A stretch of DNA of 64,000 nt from Marinospirillum alkaliphilum DSM 21637 (GTDB lineage: Bacteria; Pseudomonadota; Gammaproteobacteria; Pseudomonadales; Halomonadaceae). A program made the position numbers and the translations under genes. Location: positions 592,914 through 656,913 of the forward strand of contig NZ_FPJW01000001.1 in the NCBI RefSeq assembly GCF_900119735.1, given 5' to 3'. A model generated the notes under the pieces. That model searched no databases, had not been told where the DNA came from, and was given only the letters and a program-made list of their open reading frames with translations. Every line of letters begins with the position of its first letter. The stretch's first letter is position 1. This document shows, in pieces, positions 36,729-46,397 of this stretch.

Positions 36729-36994
36729 CTTTATTACTCGTAGATAAAAACGGCAACAATCATGAGGTTAGTCCTTTCTCTGTTGTGCGTCTGTTGTTTT
36801 TGGATGCGCTGCCGTGAATTCCTGTACAAAAAATGCCATAAACAGCTGCACTTTGATACATACGACTTGCAATAAAGTGTTAAATAATGTCATGCATTTT
36901 TGACAAGGTTTTCATACTTTTTTTGTGTGGTCTTGACTAAAATCTGTACATTATGGATATCCAGAGAAGTCAAGCTTAACTGCCGAGGTCTGCA
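36729..36994. promoter_or_regulatory. AT-rich divergent promoter region of the HD-GYP and EAL-HDOD genes
   Basis: A 266-base gap. -35-like TTGACA (from about 36900) and TTGACT (about 36935) lie in the rightward direction, but neither has a clear -10 at proper spacing. Long T runs and no strong palindrome. No RNA gene was seen. Confidence 0.35.
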
Positions 36995-38254
36995 ATGCAA
37001 CAGGTGACGGAAAACAACAGCAAGGACAAGGCCATGCCAGAGCAGGCTTCTGAACCCAATTATTGTATTGCCCTGCAACCCATCTGCAACGCCAATATGC
37101 GGCATGTTGCTGATGAGCTTCTTTATCGCTCCAGTGCAACCGCCACTTTTGCCAGAGTTGAAGATCAACTGATGGCAACCGCTCGTGTGGTTAATGCCGC
37201 CTTTTTTGAAACCGGCCTGGAAAAACTGATCGGTAACCGCAAGCTGTTTTTTAATGCGCCACGTGAATGGATCCTCAAGCCTGAACTACTACCGCCTAAT
37301 CCTGATCAAGTGGTGGTAGAGGTGCTGGAAAGTGTCACGGGTGAACCTGAAATTCTGGCGGCGTTAAAAAAGGTTCGCCGCCTGGGTTATGACGTTGCGT
37401 TGGATGACTTTATTCTTAATGATGCTACCCGCCCATTATTGGATGTAGCCAGTATCATCAAGGTTGACTTGTTTGAACCGGTTCGTGATGAGGATATTCA
37501 GGAATACTGTGATCGAGGCATACGTTTGCTTGCCGAGAAAGTGGAAGACCTGGATACCTTCAAGCGCTTTAAAGAGATGGGGTTTGAGCTGTTTCAGGGA
37601 TATTTTTATGCGCGCCCTGAGGTTCATGCTGAAACTTCGCGTAAAGGTCGGGGCAATAATCGCAGTGCACAAATACGCATCCTGAGTGAGTTGCAAAAAG
37701 AGGAGCCAGATTATCGCATTCTGGAAATGCTGATTGCCCAGGATCCTCAGTTGACCTTTATGCTGTTGAAGTATGTAAACTCAGCATTGTTCCGGCGCGC
37801 CAATGAGATCACCACCATTCATCAGGCACTCAACACTTTGGGCTTGGAGCGGGTACGCAGCATTGTTACCACGGTCATGCTGGCTAATAACGGACCTGCC
37901 AGCCGCCTATTACTGCCACAGGCATTAACCCGTGCACAAATGTGTGAAAAGCTGGCTTATGGCATGAGTCAGTTGGATCCTCGTTCAGCCTTTATGATGG
38001 GCTTGATGTCGATGATGGATGTGCTGATGGGCATGGAAATGCAGCCCTTGATGGAGCAGTTGCCACTGAGCTCTGAAATCAAAGGCGCAATATTGCGGCG
38101 TGAAGGGCGACTCGGTCAGTTGTTGAATCTGGTTCTGGCTTTTGAACATGCCCGTATGGGTAGCAAGTCACCTGATCTGGTGGCTCGACTCAATCAAGCC
38201 TGGTTGGAAAGCCAGACCTGGTCCAACGAGGTGATGAGTCAGGTGGAATATTGA
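36995..38254 (+). CDS. EAL-like and HDOD domain protein (YuxH family)
   Basis: 419 residues. The N-terminal EAL-like domain (about 20-215) has ELLYR in place of EALLR. The later catalytic-type residues are kept (VEVLES, ALDDF, IKVDL, AEKVED, FQGYFYARP), but loop 6 (usually DDFGTGYSSL) has become DDFILNDATR. A HDOD domain (about 220-400; LLKYVNSALFRRANEITTIH) follows. Such proteins usually bind partners and do not cleave c-di-GMP. gagg lies 7 bases before the ATG. Convergent with the TusA-like gene. Confidence 0.88.
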   Translation: MQQVTENNSKDKAMPEQASEPNYCIALQPICNANMRHVADELLYRSSATATFARVEDQLMATARVVNAAFFETGLEKLIGNRKLFFNAPREWILKPELLPPNPDQVVVEVLESVTGEPEILAALKKVRRLGYDVALDDFILNDATRPLLDVASIIKVDLFEPVRDEDIQEYCDRGIRLLAEKVEDLDTFKRFKEMGFELFQGYFYARPEVHAETSRKGRGNNRSAQIRILSELQKEEPDYRILEMLIAQDPQLTFMLLKYVNSALFRRANEITTIHQALNTLGLERVRSIVTTVMLANNGPASRLLLPQALTRAQMCEKLAYGMSQLDPRSAFMMGLMSMMDVLMGMEMQPLMEQLPLSSEIKGAILRREGRLGQLLNLVLAFEHARMGSKSPDLVARLNQAWLESQTWSNEVMSQVEY

Positions 38255-38280
38255 TCAGGAAACTTCAGGCTTTCTTGATC
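38253..38280. terminator. Hairpin at the convergent ends of the EAL-HDOD and TusA-like genes
   Basis: GATCAGGAAA (38253-38262) pairs with TTTCTTGATC (38271-38280) with one G-U, loop of 8. It spans both stop codons. The T/A runs are short, so termination strength is doubtful. Confidence 0.4.
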
Positions 38281-38510
38281 CAGTAGCGATACACTTCACT
38301 ATTTTCATCCTGCAGCAGTAACTCTTGTTTCAGAAACTGGCAAAACCTGGGAATGTCCCGCGTTGTTGCCGGATCTGTGGCGATCACCAACAATACTTCG
38401 CCTGCATCCACTTCATCCAGCTTGCCATGCAATAACATCACGGGCTCTGGACAATAAAGTCCTGATGTATCCAACTGGTGCTGGTGTTCGGGAGCGACTG
38501 ATTCCGGCAT
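38265..38510 (-). CDS. TusA-family sulfurtransferase
   Basis: 81 residues. The active cysteine is in DTSGLYCPEPVMLLHGKLDEV, quoted here by its core LYCPEPVM, and the second half has IATDPATTRDIPRFCQFL. The family relays persulfide sulfur, for example to the MnmA 2-thiouridine pathway. The conserved Cys-Pro and acidic Glu are present. agaggaa precedes the ATG. It stands alone; other sulfur-relay genes are not visible. 2-Thiouridine is also the substrate of SelU in this window. Confidence 0.92.
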   Translation of the reverse strand: MPESVAPEHQHQLDTSGLYCPEPVMLLHGKLDEVDAGEVLLVIATDPATTRDIPRFCQFLKQELLLQDENSEVYRYWIKKA

Positions 38511-38610
38511 GGGGTTTCCTCTGGAAAAAATATCGGGGCAGGCATAAACTTTATTTTATTTTCAGTGATTTATTCTTTCAGGGCAAGGTAGAGGCCGACA
38601 GGAGAAGAGC

Positions 38611-38895
38611 ATGATCAAGGTATTGATAGAGCGGCAGTTGCTGGAAGGGCTGGATGAAGAGTATGGTCATGCAGCAAAAGCCTTGTTGCGAGGCTGCATG
38701 GAAATGCCTGGCTACATCTCTGGCGAATCCTTAAAAGATATTCAGCGCCCCACGCATCGGGTGATTATTACCCTGTGGAAGAATGAACAGTCCTGGAAGG
38801 ACTGGGAGAAGTCTGCAAAGCGGCAACAGCTGTTGGCAGGCATCTGCGGCTTGCTGGCCGCAGATGAGAAAGTCACCTTACTGGCTCCTCTCTGA
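38611..38895 (+). CDS. Antibiotic biosynthesis monooxygenase (ABM)-fold small protein
   Basis: 94 residues with the ferredoxin-like ABM pattern: IKVLIERQLLEGLDEEY, GCMEMPGYISGESL and HRVIITLWKNEQSWKDWEKS. There is no signal peptide. The Trp-rich third strand and helix fit the fold, but function (quinol oxygenase, haem degradation or none) cannot be decided. caggag lies 7 bases before the ATG. Confidence 0.75.
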   Translation: MIKVLIERQLLEGLDEEYGHAAKALLRGCMEMPGYISGESLKDIQRPTHRVIITLWKNEQSWKDWEKSAKRQQLLAGICGLLAADEKVTLLAPL

Positions 38896-38915
38896 GCCGG
38901 TGATGCGGGGTTGGT

Positions 38916-39356
38916 TTATTTGCCAACCCTGACTGCCAGCACATCGCAGGGAGCACCATGCAACACGCCGCTGGAAACAGACCCCAGCAGCAGTTGTAAA
39001 CCATGGCGGCCATGGCTGCCTACAACAATGAGATCAACTTCTTGCTCTTTTGCCAGGCGATGGGTTTCACTGTCCGGCATGCCAACCAGGATATGGCGAT
39101 TGTCTTCCGGAATATTCATGTCCTCCAGCAGCTCATTCATGCGCTTTCGGGCATGAGCGTCCAGTTGATCCTGGATGCTGGTCAGATCCATTGGTATATC
39201 ACCACCGTAGGCAAACCCCAGGGGTTCAAGGGTGTGCACTACAGAAATCCTGGCCTGATTGTTACGGGCCGCAATTTCTTTGGCGCGCTGGAGAACTTTA
39301 CGGGATTCGTCGGAGAGGTCGATGGCGACCAGAATATTTCTGTAGTCGTTACTCAT
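38916..39356 (-). CDS. Universal stress protein (UspA family)
   Basis: 146 residues from ATG 39356 (aggaaagc upstream). Starts YRNILVAIDLSDESRKVL and ends with the ATP-binding signature GSHGRHGLQLLLGSVS and HGAPCDVLAVRV, so it is of the nucleotide-binding type. Cytoplasmic dimer, usually induced in growth arrest. Convergent with the ABM-like gene and divergent from the membrane protein gene at 39411. Confidence 0.92.
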   Translation of the reverse strand: MSNDYRNILVAIDLSDESRKVLQRAKEIAARNNQARISVVHTLEPLGFAYGGDIPMDLTSIQDQLDAHARKRMNELLEDMNIPEDNRHILVGMPDSETHRLAKEQEVDLIVVGSHGRHGLQLLLGSVSSGVLHGAPCDVLAVRVGK

Positions 39357-39410
39357 GATGCTTTCCTGTTGCTGGATCGGTGAATTCACTATAAACCAAA
39401 ATTCGAGGTC

Positions 39411-39956
39411 ATGTCATTGAGTCCCTTCTGGTGGTTTGTTCTTGCTGCGATACTGGTTTTGTCACCCATGAGTATGCTGAAACCCAGTCCGCGCCAGAAG
39501 CGTCTGGTGATGCTACGGGAAAAAGCTCGCCATCTGGGAATCAGGGTTACGCTGACTTCCCAGCAACTGGATCCGGGTTTGAAGCTGGAAGGTGCAGCTT
39601 ACCGTTGGTTGCGCCCTGCTGATGCGCCGGCAATGCCTGGTTATTTGTGTCTGTTGCGGTGTGAGGAGGGGCGGCAGCGCGGGGCACTGTGGACTGATGG
39701 ATGGGAGCGGGTGCGAGGTGCGCCTGAGTTGTTGACAGAAGCTCAGCGTCAGTTGCTGGATCATTTTTTAACGCTTTTGCCCGCAGATGCACACGCTGTT
39801 GAGTGGGGGAGTGCTACGCTGAGTTTCTGGTGGCATGAGCGAGGAGATACCGGGTTGCTGGAGGTGTTGCACCCTGTGGTACAGGCAATGCTGGCTGAAC
39901 CGGTGCGCCCGGTGCCACGCCCTAATCTGTCCAATCGATTAGCAGGAGGAAGTTAA
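39411..39956 (+). CDS. Unknown single-pass membrane protein next to msrA
   Basis: 181 residues. One N-terminal membrane segment (FWWFVLAAILVLSPMSMLKP) is followed by a basic linker (SPRQKRLVMLREKARHLGIRV) here noted by its ends, then a soluble, Trp-rich domain (YRWLRP, GALWTDGWERV, SFWWHERGDTG). I do not recognise a characterised family; similar lengths and layout occur as hypothetical proteins in Pseudomonas. It ends 1 base before the msrA ATG, so the two are co-transcribed. The ATG is very close to its gaggt; TTG at 39417 would be better spaced. Confidence 0.72.
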   Translation: MSLSPFWWFVLAAILVLSPMSMLKPSPRQKRLVMLREKARHLGIRVTLTSQQLDPGLKLEGAAYRWLRPADAPAMPGYLCLLRCEEGRQRGALWTDGWERVRGAPELLTEAQRQLLDHFLTLLPADAHAVEWGSATLSFWWHERGDTGLLEVLHPVVQAMLAEPVRPVPRPNLSNRLAGGS

Positions 39957-39957
39957 G

Positions 39958-40599
39958 ATGACTTTATTCGCAGAGCACCATTCCGGGCAGCGCCTTGTTG
40001 ATCCGGATGCTTTTCCCTTGCCGCCTGAGCTGGAGTTGATGGATGGTGCTTATGCAACAAGGGATGTGCAGCGACTGGTGCTTGGTGGCGGGTGTTTCTG
40101 GTGCGTTGAGGCCGTGTTTAAATCTTTGACTGGCGTCCTCTCTGTCACCTCGGGTTATGCTGGGGGTAGTGCTTCAGATGCCAGTTACCCGCTAGTTTGT
40201 ACCGGTCAAACGGGGCATGCAGAAGTGGTGGAAATTTGTTATGACCCAGCACTGATCCGGCGTGGGCAGTTGTTACGGGTGTTTTTTTCTGTGGCGCACA
40301 ACCCCACTCACCTGAATCATCAGGGAGCCGATCATGGTCCTCAGTACCGTTCAGTGGTGTTTTATACCAGTGAAGCGGAGCGCAGGCAGGTAGAGAGCTA
40401 TATCCATGAGTTAAATCGTCTGCCTGCCTGGTCAGCGCCCATTGTGACTTTTGTGGAGCCTTTGGATGCTTTTTATCCTGCCGAGCAAGAGCATCAGAAT
40501 TATGCTGCGCTTCATCCGGGACAGCCTTATATCCAGGCCGTGGCTTTGCCAAAAAAACAATCGGTGGAGCAGTTTTTTCAGGCTTTATTAAACAAATAA
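39958..40599 (+). CDS. msrA: Peptide-methionine (S)-S-oxide reductase MsrA
   Basis: 213 residues. The active site GGGCFWCVEAVF, GYAGG, GQTGHAEVVE and HNPTHLNHQGADHGPQYRS are all conserved. It reduces methionine-S-sulfoxide in proteins with thioredoxin. There is no signal peptide, so it is cytoplasmic. An excellent aggagg stands before the ATG. It follows the unknown membrane protein by 1 base. Confidence 0.96.
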   Translation: MTLFAEHHSGQRLVDPDAFPLPPELELMDGAYATRDVQRLVLGGGCFWCVEAVFKSLTGVLSVTSGYAGGSASDASYPLVCTGQTGHAEVVEICYDPALIRRGQLLRVFFSVAHNPTHLNHQGADHGPQYRSVVFYTSEAERRQVESYIHELNRLPAWSAPIVTFVEPLDAFYPAEQEHQNYAALHPGQPYIQAVALPKKQSVEQFFQALLNK

Positions 40600-40661
40600 A
40601 AACGGGTGAGGGAATTTTTCGCACATGCGATTAAGGCTAAAGTTGCACTTTTACCCTCTTG

Positions 40662-40702
40662 GTCAGCCAACCCAATCAACCTAAACTCGGTGTTTGGCTG
40701 AC
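40662..40702. repeat. GTCAGCCAA ... TTGGCTGAC inverted repeat
   Basis: Perfect 9-base arms at 40662-40670 and 40694-40702 around 23 bases. It lies between msrA and the chemoreceptor gene, with no T run after it. It may be a two-half-site operator or a weak hairpin. Confidence 0.45.
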
Positions 40703-40734
40703 TTGGATTATTGCCAGATTAAGTAGCGCAATAA

Positions 40735-40760
40735 TTAAGAAACGGCTGATTAGCTGATAA
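40735..40760 (+). promoter_or_regulatory. Candidate sigma-28 promoter of the second chemoreceptor
   Basis: TTAAGAAA (40735-40742), 10 bases and GCTGATAA (40753-40760). The -10 element matches the FliA consensus at 7 of 8 positions; the -35 matches TAAAG at 4 of 5, and the spacer is one short. It lies 43 bases before the ATG of a chemotaxis gene. Confidence 0.45.
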
Positions 40761-40803
40761 TAAAAAGCAACACACAATAAAAAAGACAGACAGGGGCTTC
40801 AGA

Positions 40804-42444
40804 ATGACCAACTCTCTACGGCTGCTTGGGTGGCTGTTTCTGCTGGGTACGCTCGGTTTAGTCTGGCTGGTGGGTGATGCCTCCTGGACTTTGCCCGTTG
40901 CCAGCTTATTGCTGTTATTGGCAGGAGGCCTCTTATCTTTTTCCCCGGCTGCTGGTGCGGGCAAGTCAGGAAAAACAGTTGATGATCCTTTGGTGCAGAT
41001 TTACAAGGCTCGATCGGCCGATCTGGAGCAGATCAACAGCCAGCAACTGGATAAACCGGCAGCAGAATACCTCTCGTTAAAGAAAATGGCAGCTCAACTG
41101 GCAGGTCGTGCCAGCTTGACTGCCATTTCCACCGCTGAAGTCTCACACCATGCTGATGTGATGGATAAGCGTCTGGATTGGCAGGAGAATGCAGTATCCA
41201 GCATTACCCATACCATGGGCTCCATTTCCGTGGCCATTGAGCAGGTATCCGTTAATGCCGGCAATGTTGCTGCCATGGCTGCACATGCACGGGATGACAG
41301 CTTCCACAGTCGTGATGCCCTGGCTTCCCTGATGAAGGACATGCGAGATCTGTCAGAGCGCTCTGAGCAGGCTCTGGATTTGATTGAGCTGCTGAATGAA
41401 AAGAGCTCCAGTATCCAGAAGGTCACTCAGGTGATCGAAGGCATTGCGGAACAGACCAACCTGTTGGCACTGAACGCAGCCATTGAAGCTGCGCGTGCCG
41501 GTGAGCATGGTCGTGGTTTTGCTGTCGTGGCGGATGAAGTGCGCAGTCTGGCAAGTCGCACCTCTGAGTCAACGCGCCAGGTGGAAGAGATCGTACATGA
41601 GATTCAGAAGAGCACCCATGAAGTGGTGGATAGCATTGGTCACCTGATGAAGCAGGTGGCTGGTGGTGCCGGAGCCGTTGAAGAGGTGGGTGGTCGCCTG
41701 GAATCCATGGCTGGTCAGTTTGATGAAGTGGAGCAGCAGATCAACTCGATTGCGGGTGCTGTGTCAGAAAGTCATCAGCATGTGCAGCAGATCGCGGGGG
41801 AGCTGGTGCAACTGACCGAGCAGATCACCAGTGGTAATGGTGACATGCATCAGTTGGCCAGACAGGCTCAGCAGTTGATGGATGCTGCAGAAAGCATTAA
41901 TGCCGAGTTGGCCGTTCAGCGCATCGACTCGCGTCATCAGCAGGCTTACAAGCTGGCGCGCCAGGCTGCAGATCGGGTGTCTGAAATGCTGGAACAGGCG
42001 GTGCAGCGCGGTGACTTTTCCGAGCGAGACCTGTTTGAGCCTGATTACAAGCCGGTACCGGGAACTGACCCTGTGAAATACCGCACGGCTTTTGATGCCT
42101 TCACCGACAAAAACTTGCCAGGGTTGCAGGAGCCACTGCGCAAATCCTTTCCGGGTGGTCTTTCATATGCCATTGCTTTTGACCGCAAGGGTTATGTGCC
42201 AACCCATAACGACGATTATGCCCATGATCCGACCGGTGATCCGGCCGTTGATCTGGTGAAAAGTCGCAGCAAGCGAATTTTCAAAGATCCAACAGGCAGT
42301 CGTTGCGCCCAGAATACCCGTGAGCTGCTGGTGCAGACCTATAAGCGGGATACTGGGGAAGTGGTGCACGACCTTTCCGTACCCATTTTTATTCGTGGCA
42401 AACACTGGGGTGGTTTTCGGGTGGGCTACGCACCGCAAAGCTGA
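40804..42444 (+). CDS. Methyl-accepting chemotaxis protein with C-terminal sensor-like domain
   Basis: 546 residues. Two closely spaced N-terminal membrane helices (about 5-48) leave almost no periplasmic part. The signalling domain (about 110-400) has the tip [19 protein letters not shown]. After it comes a cytoplasmic domain of about 110 residues with [48 protein letters not shown] and HWGGFRVGY, a block seen at the C-terminus of some MCPs. Sensing is thus probably intracellular and located after the CheA-binding hairpin. It has a possible sigma-28 promoter and a strong terminator. Confidence 0.92.
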   Translation: MTNSLRLLGWLFLLGTLGLVWLVGDASWTLPVASLLLLLAGGLLSFSPAAGAGKSGKTVDDPLVQIYKARSADLEQINSQQLDKPAAEYLSLKKMAAQLAGRASLTAISTAEVSHHADVMDKRLDWQENAVSSITHTMGSISVAIEQVSVNAGNVAAMAAHARDDSFHSRDALASLMKDMRDLSERSEQALDLIELLNEKSSSIQKVTQVIEGIAEQTNLLALNAAIEAARAGEHGRGFAVVADEVRSLASRTSESTRQVEEIVHEIQKSTHEVVDSIGHLMKQVAGGAGAVEEVGGRLESMAGQFDEVEQQINSIAGAVSESHQHVQQIAGELVQLTEQITSGNGDMHQLARQAQQLMDAAESINAELAVQRIDSRHQQAYKLARQAADRVSEMLEQAVQRGDFSERDLFEPDYKPVPGTDPVKYRTAFDAFTDKNLPGLQEPLRKSFPGGLSYAIAFDRKGYVPTHNDDYAHDPTGDPAVDLVKSRSKRIFKDPTGSRCAQNTRELLVQTYKRDTGEVVHDLSVPIFIRGKHWGGFRVGYAPQS

Positions 42445-42458
42445 TTGATCAGGCCCAT

Positions 42459-42492
42459 AAAAAAATGCCGACTCCATAGAGTCGGCGTTTTT
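42459..42492. terminator. Bidirectional terminator between chemoreceptor and gdhA
   Basis: GCCGACTC (42467-42474), loop CATA, GAGTCGGC (42479-42486), with an A run on the left and T run on the right. Serves both convergent genes. Confidence 0.93.
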
Positions 42493-42514
42493 GTTTGGCG
42501 GACAGGTCTCAGTT

Positions 42515-43903
<1,389 letters not shown>

Positions 43904-44025
43904 TTAAATGCATGCTCCAGTTTTGTGCAAAAATTTGCCGATATTGAATCAGCCATGCAAAAAGCAGCTATTCTCAATCCCTTGTATGACGCGCTCCTTA
44001 AAACCACTGCTTTTTAAGGTGCATT

Positions 44026-44055
44026 AATATAGCGCATCACAATACTATGCGTCTA
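44026..44055 (-). promoter_or_regulatory. Possible gdhA promoter
   Basis: On the minus strand: TAGACG (44055-44050), 18-base spacer and TATATT (44031-44026), about 160 bases before the gdhA ATG. The long leader holds no recognised riboswitch. Confidence 0.35.
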
Positions 44056-44101
44056 GAGTATGCACTATGCTGGTGCGGCATGGGCTGATTGGCAGCAAAC
44101 G

Positions 44102-44128
44102 AAAAAAAAGCAGCCATCAAGGCTGCCT
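44102..44128 (-). terminator. Rho-independent terminator after hisC
   Basis: On the minus strand GCAGCC (44126-44121), loop TTGAT, GGCTGC (44115-44110), then eight T (44109-44102). Confidence 0.88.
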
Positions 44129-44146
44129 TGTATGAAGGGGGAGGTC

Positions 44147-45211
44147 TCAGCTGTTTTCTAATATTTCCTGCAAGGCTGTGATCAGTGCCTGATTTTGTTC
44201 TGGCGTGCCCAGGGTGATGCGTAAAAAGGCATCAATGCGGGGTTTGTTGAAGTGGCGTACCAGCAGTGCGCGCTCCCGCAACTGTTGGGCCAGCCAGGCG
44301 CCCTCGTGGGCCGGATGGCGGGCGAACACAAAGTTGGCACCGGAAGGCAGTACTTCAAAACCCAGTTGAGTCAGTGCCTGGCTTAATGCTTCCCGTGAGT
44401 CCATGACCTTACGGCAGCTTGCACGCATGTGGTCAGCATCCTGCACTGCGGCAATGGCTCCAGCCAGTGCCAGACGATCCAGTGGGTAGGAGTTAAAGCT
44501 GTCTTTCACACGATTCAGTGCTTCAATCAGGTCTGGATGCCCTGCAGCAAAACCAACACGCAGGCCGGCCAGCGCCCAGGATTTGGAAAAGGTCTGGGTG
44601 ACCAGCAGGTTGGGGAACTCTGGAATCAGGGTCAATGCTGACTCGGTGCCAAAATCAACATAGGCCTCATCAACCAGGACCACTGAGTTGGGGTTGTTTT
44701 CCAGCAGCTTACGAATGGCATTCAGTGGCAACGCCTTGCCGGTGGGGGCGTTGGGGTTGGGGAAAATAATGCCGCCGTTGGGCTGATTGTAGTCATCCGG
44801 GTTGATGCTGAAGTCCTGGGTCAGCGGAATCTGGCGGTACTCCACTTCGTAAAGCTGGCAGTAAACCGGGTAAAAACTGTAAGTGATATCCGGAAACAGC
44901 AGGGGCTGCTGCTGTTTTAACAAGGCCTGAAACGCCAGTGCCAGCACTTCATCCGAGCCATTGCCGACAAAAAGATGGTCGGCTGTCAGCCCGCAGTAGT
45001 CTGCCAGCACGTTTTTTAAATCTTGTGCCTGAGGATCAGGATAGAGTCTTAGTGTATCCTGCGCAGCATCGCGAATCGCCTGAAGGGCACGTGGTGAAGG
45101 GCCGTAAGGGCTTTCATTGGTGTTCAGTTTGATCAGGTTGGGGATTTTCGGCTGCTCTCCGGGAATATAGGGGGTCAGGCGGTGAACAATTGGGCTCCAG
45201 AAGCGGCTCAT
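44147..45211 (-). CDS. hisC: Histidinol-phosphate aminotransferase
   Basis: 354 residues, class I/II PLP aminotransferase of the HisC clade: [27 protein letters not shown], the PLP lysine in [15 protein letters not shown], and the C-terminal [20 protein letters not shown], cited by its core LRITLGT. It converts imidazole-acetol phosphate to histidinol phosphate; HisC2-like members also serve aromatic amino acids. No other his genes are near. Divergent from rsuA with a 54-base gap. Confidence 0.92.
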   Translation of the reverse strand: MSRFWSPIVHRLTPYIPGEQPKIPNLIKLNTNESPYGPSPRALQAIRDAAQDTLRLYPDPQAQDLKNVLADYCGLTADHLFVGNGSDEVLALAFQALLKQQQPLLFPDITYSFYPVYCQLYEVEYRQIPLTQDFSINPDDYNQPNGGIIFPNPNAPTGKALPLNAIRKLLENNPNSVVLVDEAYVDFGTESALTLIPEFPNLLVTQTFSKSWALAGLRVGFAAGHPDLIEALNRVKDSFNSYPLDRLALAGAIAAVQDADHMRASCRKVMDSREALSQALTQLGFEVLPSGANFVFARHPAHEGAWLAQQLRERALLVRHFNKPRIDAFLRITLGTPEQNQALITALQEILENS

Positions 45212-45265
45212 GAAATAACCTTTTGTGCGTCATTGGCAAAGTAAAAGAAGAGAAGATTAAACCCT

Positions 45266-45988
45266 ATGTCTGGGAAAACTCAACGTCTGGATAAATTTCT
45301 GTCGACCACCACTGGTTTGACTCGCAGTCTGGCTAAAAAAGCACTGCATCGGGGTGAGGTGAGTGTTAATGGTGTGGTGGAGAAAAATTCCGGACGCCAG
45401 GTGGCTTCGGAAGATCAGGTGTGCTGGCTGGATCAGCCGCTGGTGGAAGTGGGTTTACGTTATCTGCTGCTGAATAAGCCGGTGGGTTATGAGTGCAGCA
45501 GTAAAAGCAGTCATCATCCACTGGTGACGGACCTGTTGCAGGATCTTCCTGCGCTGGAACGAATCAACCCGGTGGGGCGGCTGGATGTGGATACTTCCGG
45601 CCTGATGTTGCTGACGGATGATGGTCAGTGGCTGCACCGCATCACTTCGCCGCGTCATCGCAAGCCCAAGGTATACCGGGCGCTGCTGGCTGAGCCGCTG
45701 GTGCTTGATGCTGAACAACGAGTGCTGGAGGGGCTGCTGCTGGAGGGTGAAGATACACCAACGCTACCGGCCATTTTGCAGCGTCTGGAGGATCAACAGG
45801 TGCGCCTGACCATAACGGAGGGGCGTTATCATCAGGTGCGCAGGATGTTTGCAGCTTTGGGTAATCATGTGCAGGCACTGCATCGAGAGGCGATCGGTGA
45901 TTTGTGGCTGAATGAAAGTGAACTTGCACCCGGGCAGTGGCGCGAACTGACGCAGGAAGAGGTGCAGCAGCTTGGGGCTGCTGGGTAA
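45266..45988 (+). CDS. rsuA: 16S rRNA pseudouridine synthase (RsuA family)
   Basis: 240 residues. An N-terminal S4 RNA-binding domain (QRLDKFLSTTTGLTRSLAKK) is followed by the RsuA/RluB-type catalytic domain with the nucleophilic Asp in VGRLDVDTSGLMLLTDDG. The closing motif is EGRYHQVRRMFAALGNHV. The family makes pseudouridine 516 in 16S rRNA (RsuA); RluE or RluF remain possible, but length and S4 domain favour RsuA. Confidence 0.9.
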   Translation: MSGKTQRLDKFLSTTTGLTRSLAKKALHRGEVSVNGVVEKNSGRQVASEDQVCWLDQPLVEVGLRYLLLNKPVGYECSSKSSHHPLVTDLLQDLPALERINPVGRLDVDTSGLMLLTDDGQWLHRITSPRHRKPKVYRALLAEPLVLDAEQRVLEGLLLEGEDTPTLPAILQRLEDQQVRLTITEGRYHQVRRMFAALGNHVQALHREAIGDLWLNESELAPGQWRELTQEEVQQLGAAG

Positions 45989-46060
45989 GGTTTTTTCAGG
46001 GGCTTCGGGTTATACTCGCTGCCAGGGTAACATCAGGTTGACTGACAAGAAGGAATTGGC

Positions 46061-46378
46061 ATGAAAAATCGCCTGCTGATCGAGCTGGAAACACTGCGCA
46101 AAAGCATTAATCGAGACATTATCAACCCGATGGTTCCGGAGTTGGCGCTGGAGGATTTGCGTCCGTTATTAACCATGGTGGCGCGTGCGCGCGCAGATTA
46201 CGTCAAGGAACTGCTGGACCTGGCGAGTCGCACAGGTTCTGATGCGCCAACCCTGGAAGCGGTTCACGAGTTGCAGAATCGCCGTATTGTTTTCCAGGAG
46301 TTGGTGGATGCTGTGAATGCACTGGAAACAGTGATACAGCGTGAGTACATGGATGTAAAAACGGGTCGTAATAAATAG
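46061..46378 (+). CDS. Small helical protein of unknown function
   Basis: 105 residues, nearly all predicted helix from composition: ETLRKSINRDIINPMVPELAL, given by its core NRDIINPMVPEL, then LLTMVARARADYVKELLDLA and LEAVHELQNRRIVFQELVDA. No Cys or Trp, no signal peptide. Similar short hypothetical proteins occur in Pseudomonas. aaggaatt lies before the ATG and a terminator after, so it is a real stand-alone gene. Function unknown. Confidence 0.75.
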   Translation: MKNRLLIELETLRKSINRDIINPMVPELALEDLRPLLTMVARARADYVKELLDLASRTGSDAPTLEAVHELQNRRIVFQELVDAVNALETVIQREYMDVKTGRNK

Positions 46379-46397
46379 TCCCGGTTAAAAAGTACAC

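Noticed and set aside
36729-36994. Cyclic-di-GMP riboswitch before the EAL-HDOD gene
   Set aside because: The position was suggestive, but the AT-rich gap lacks the GEMM core and paired helices.
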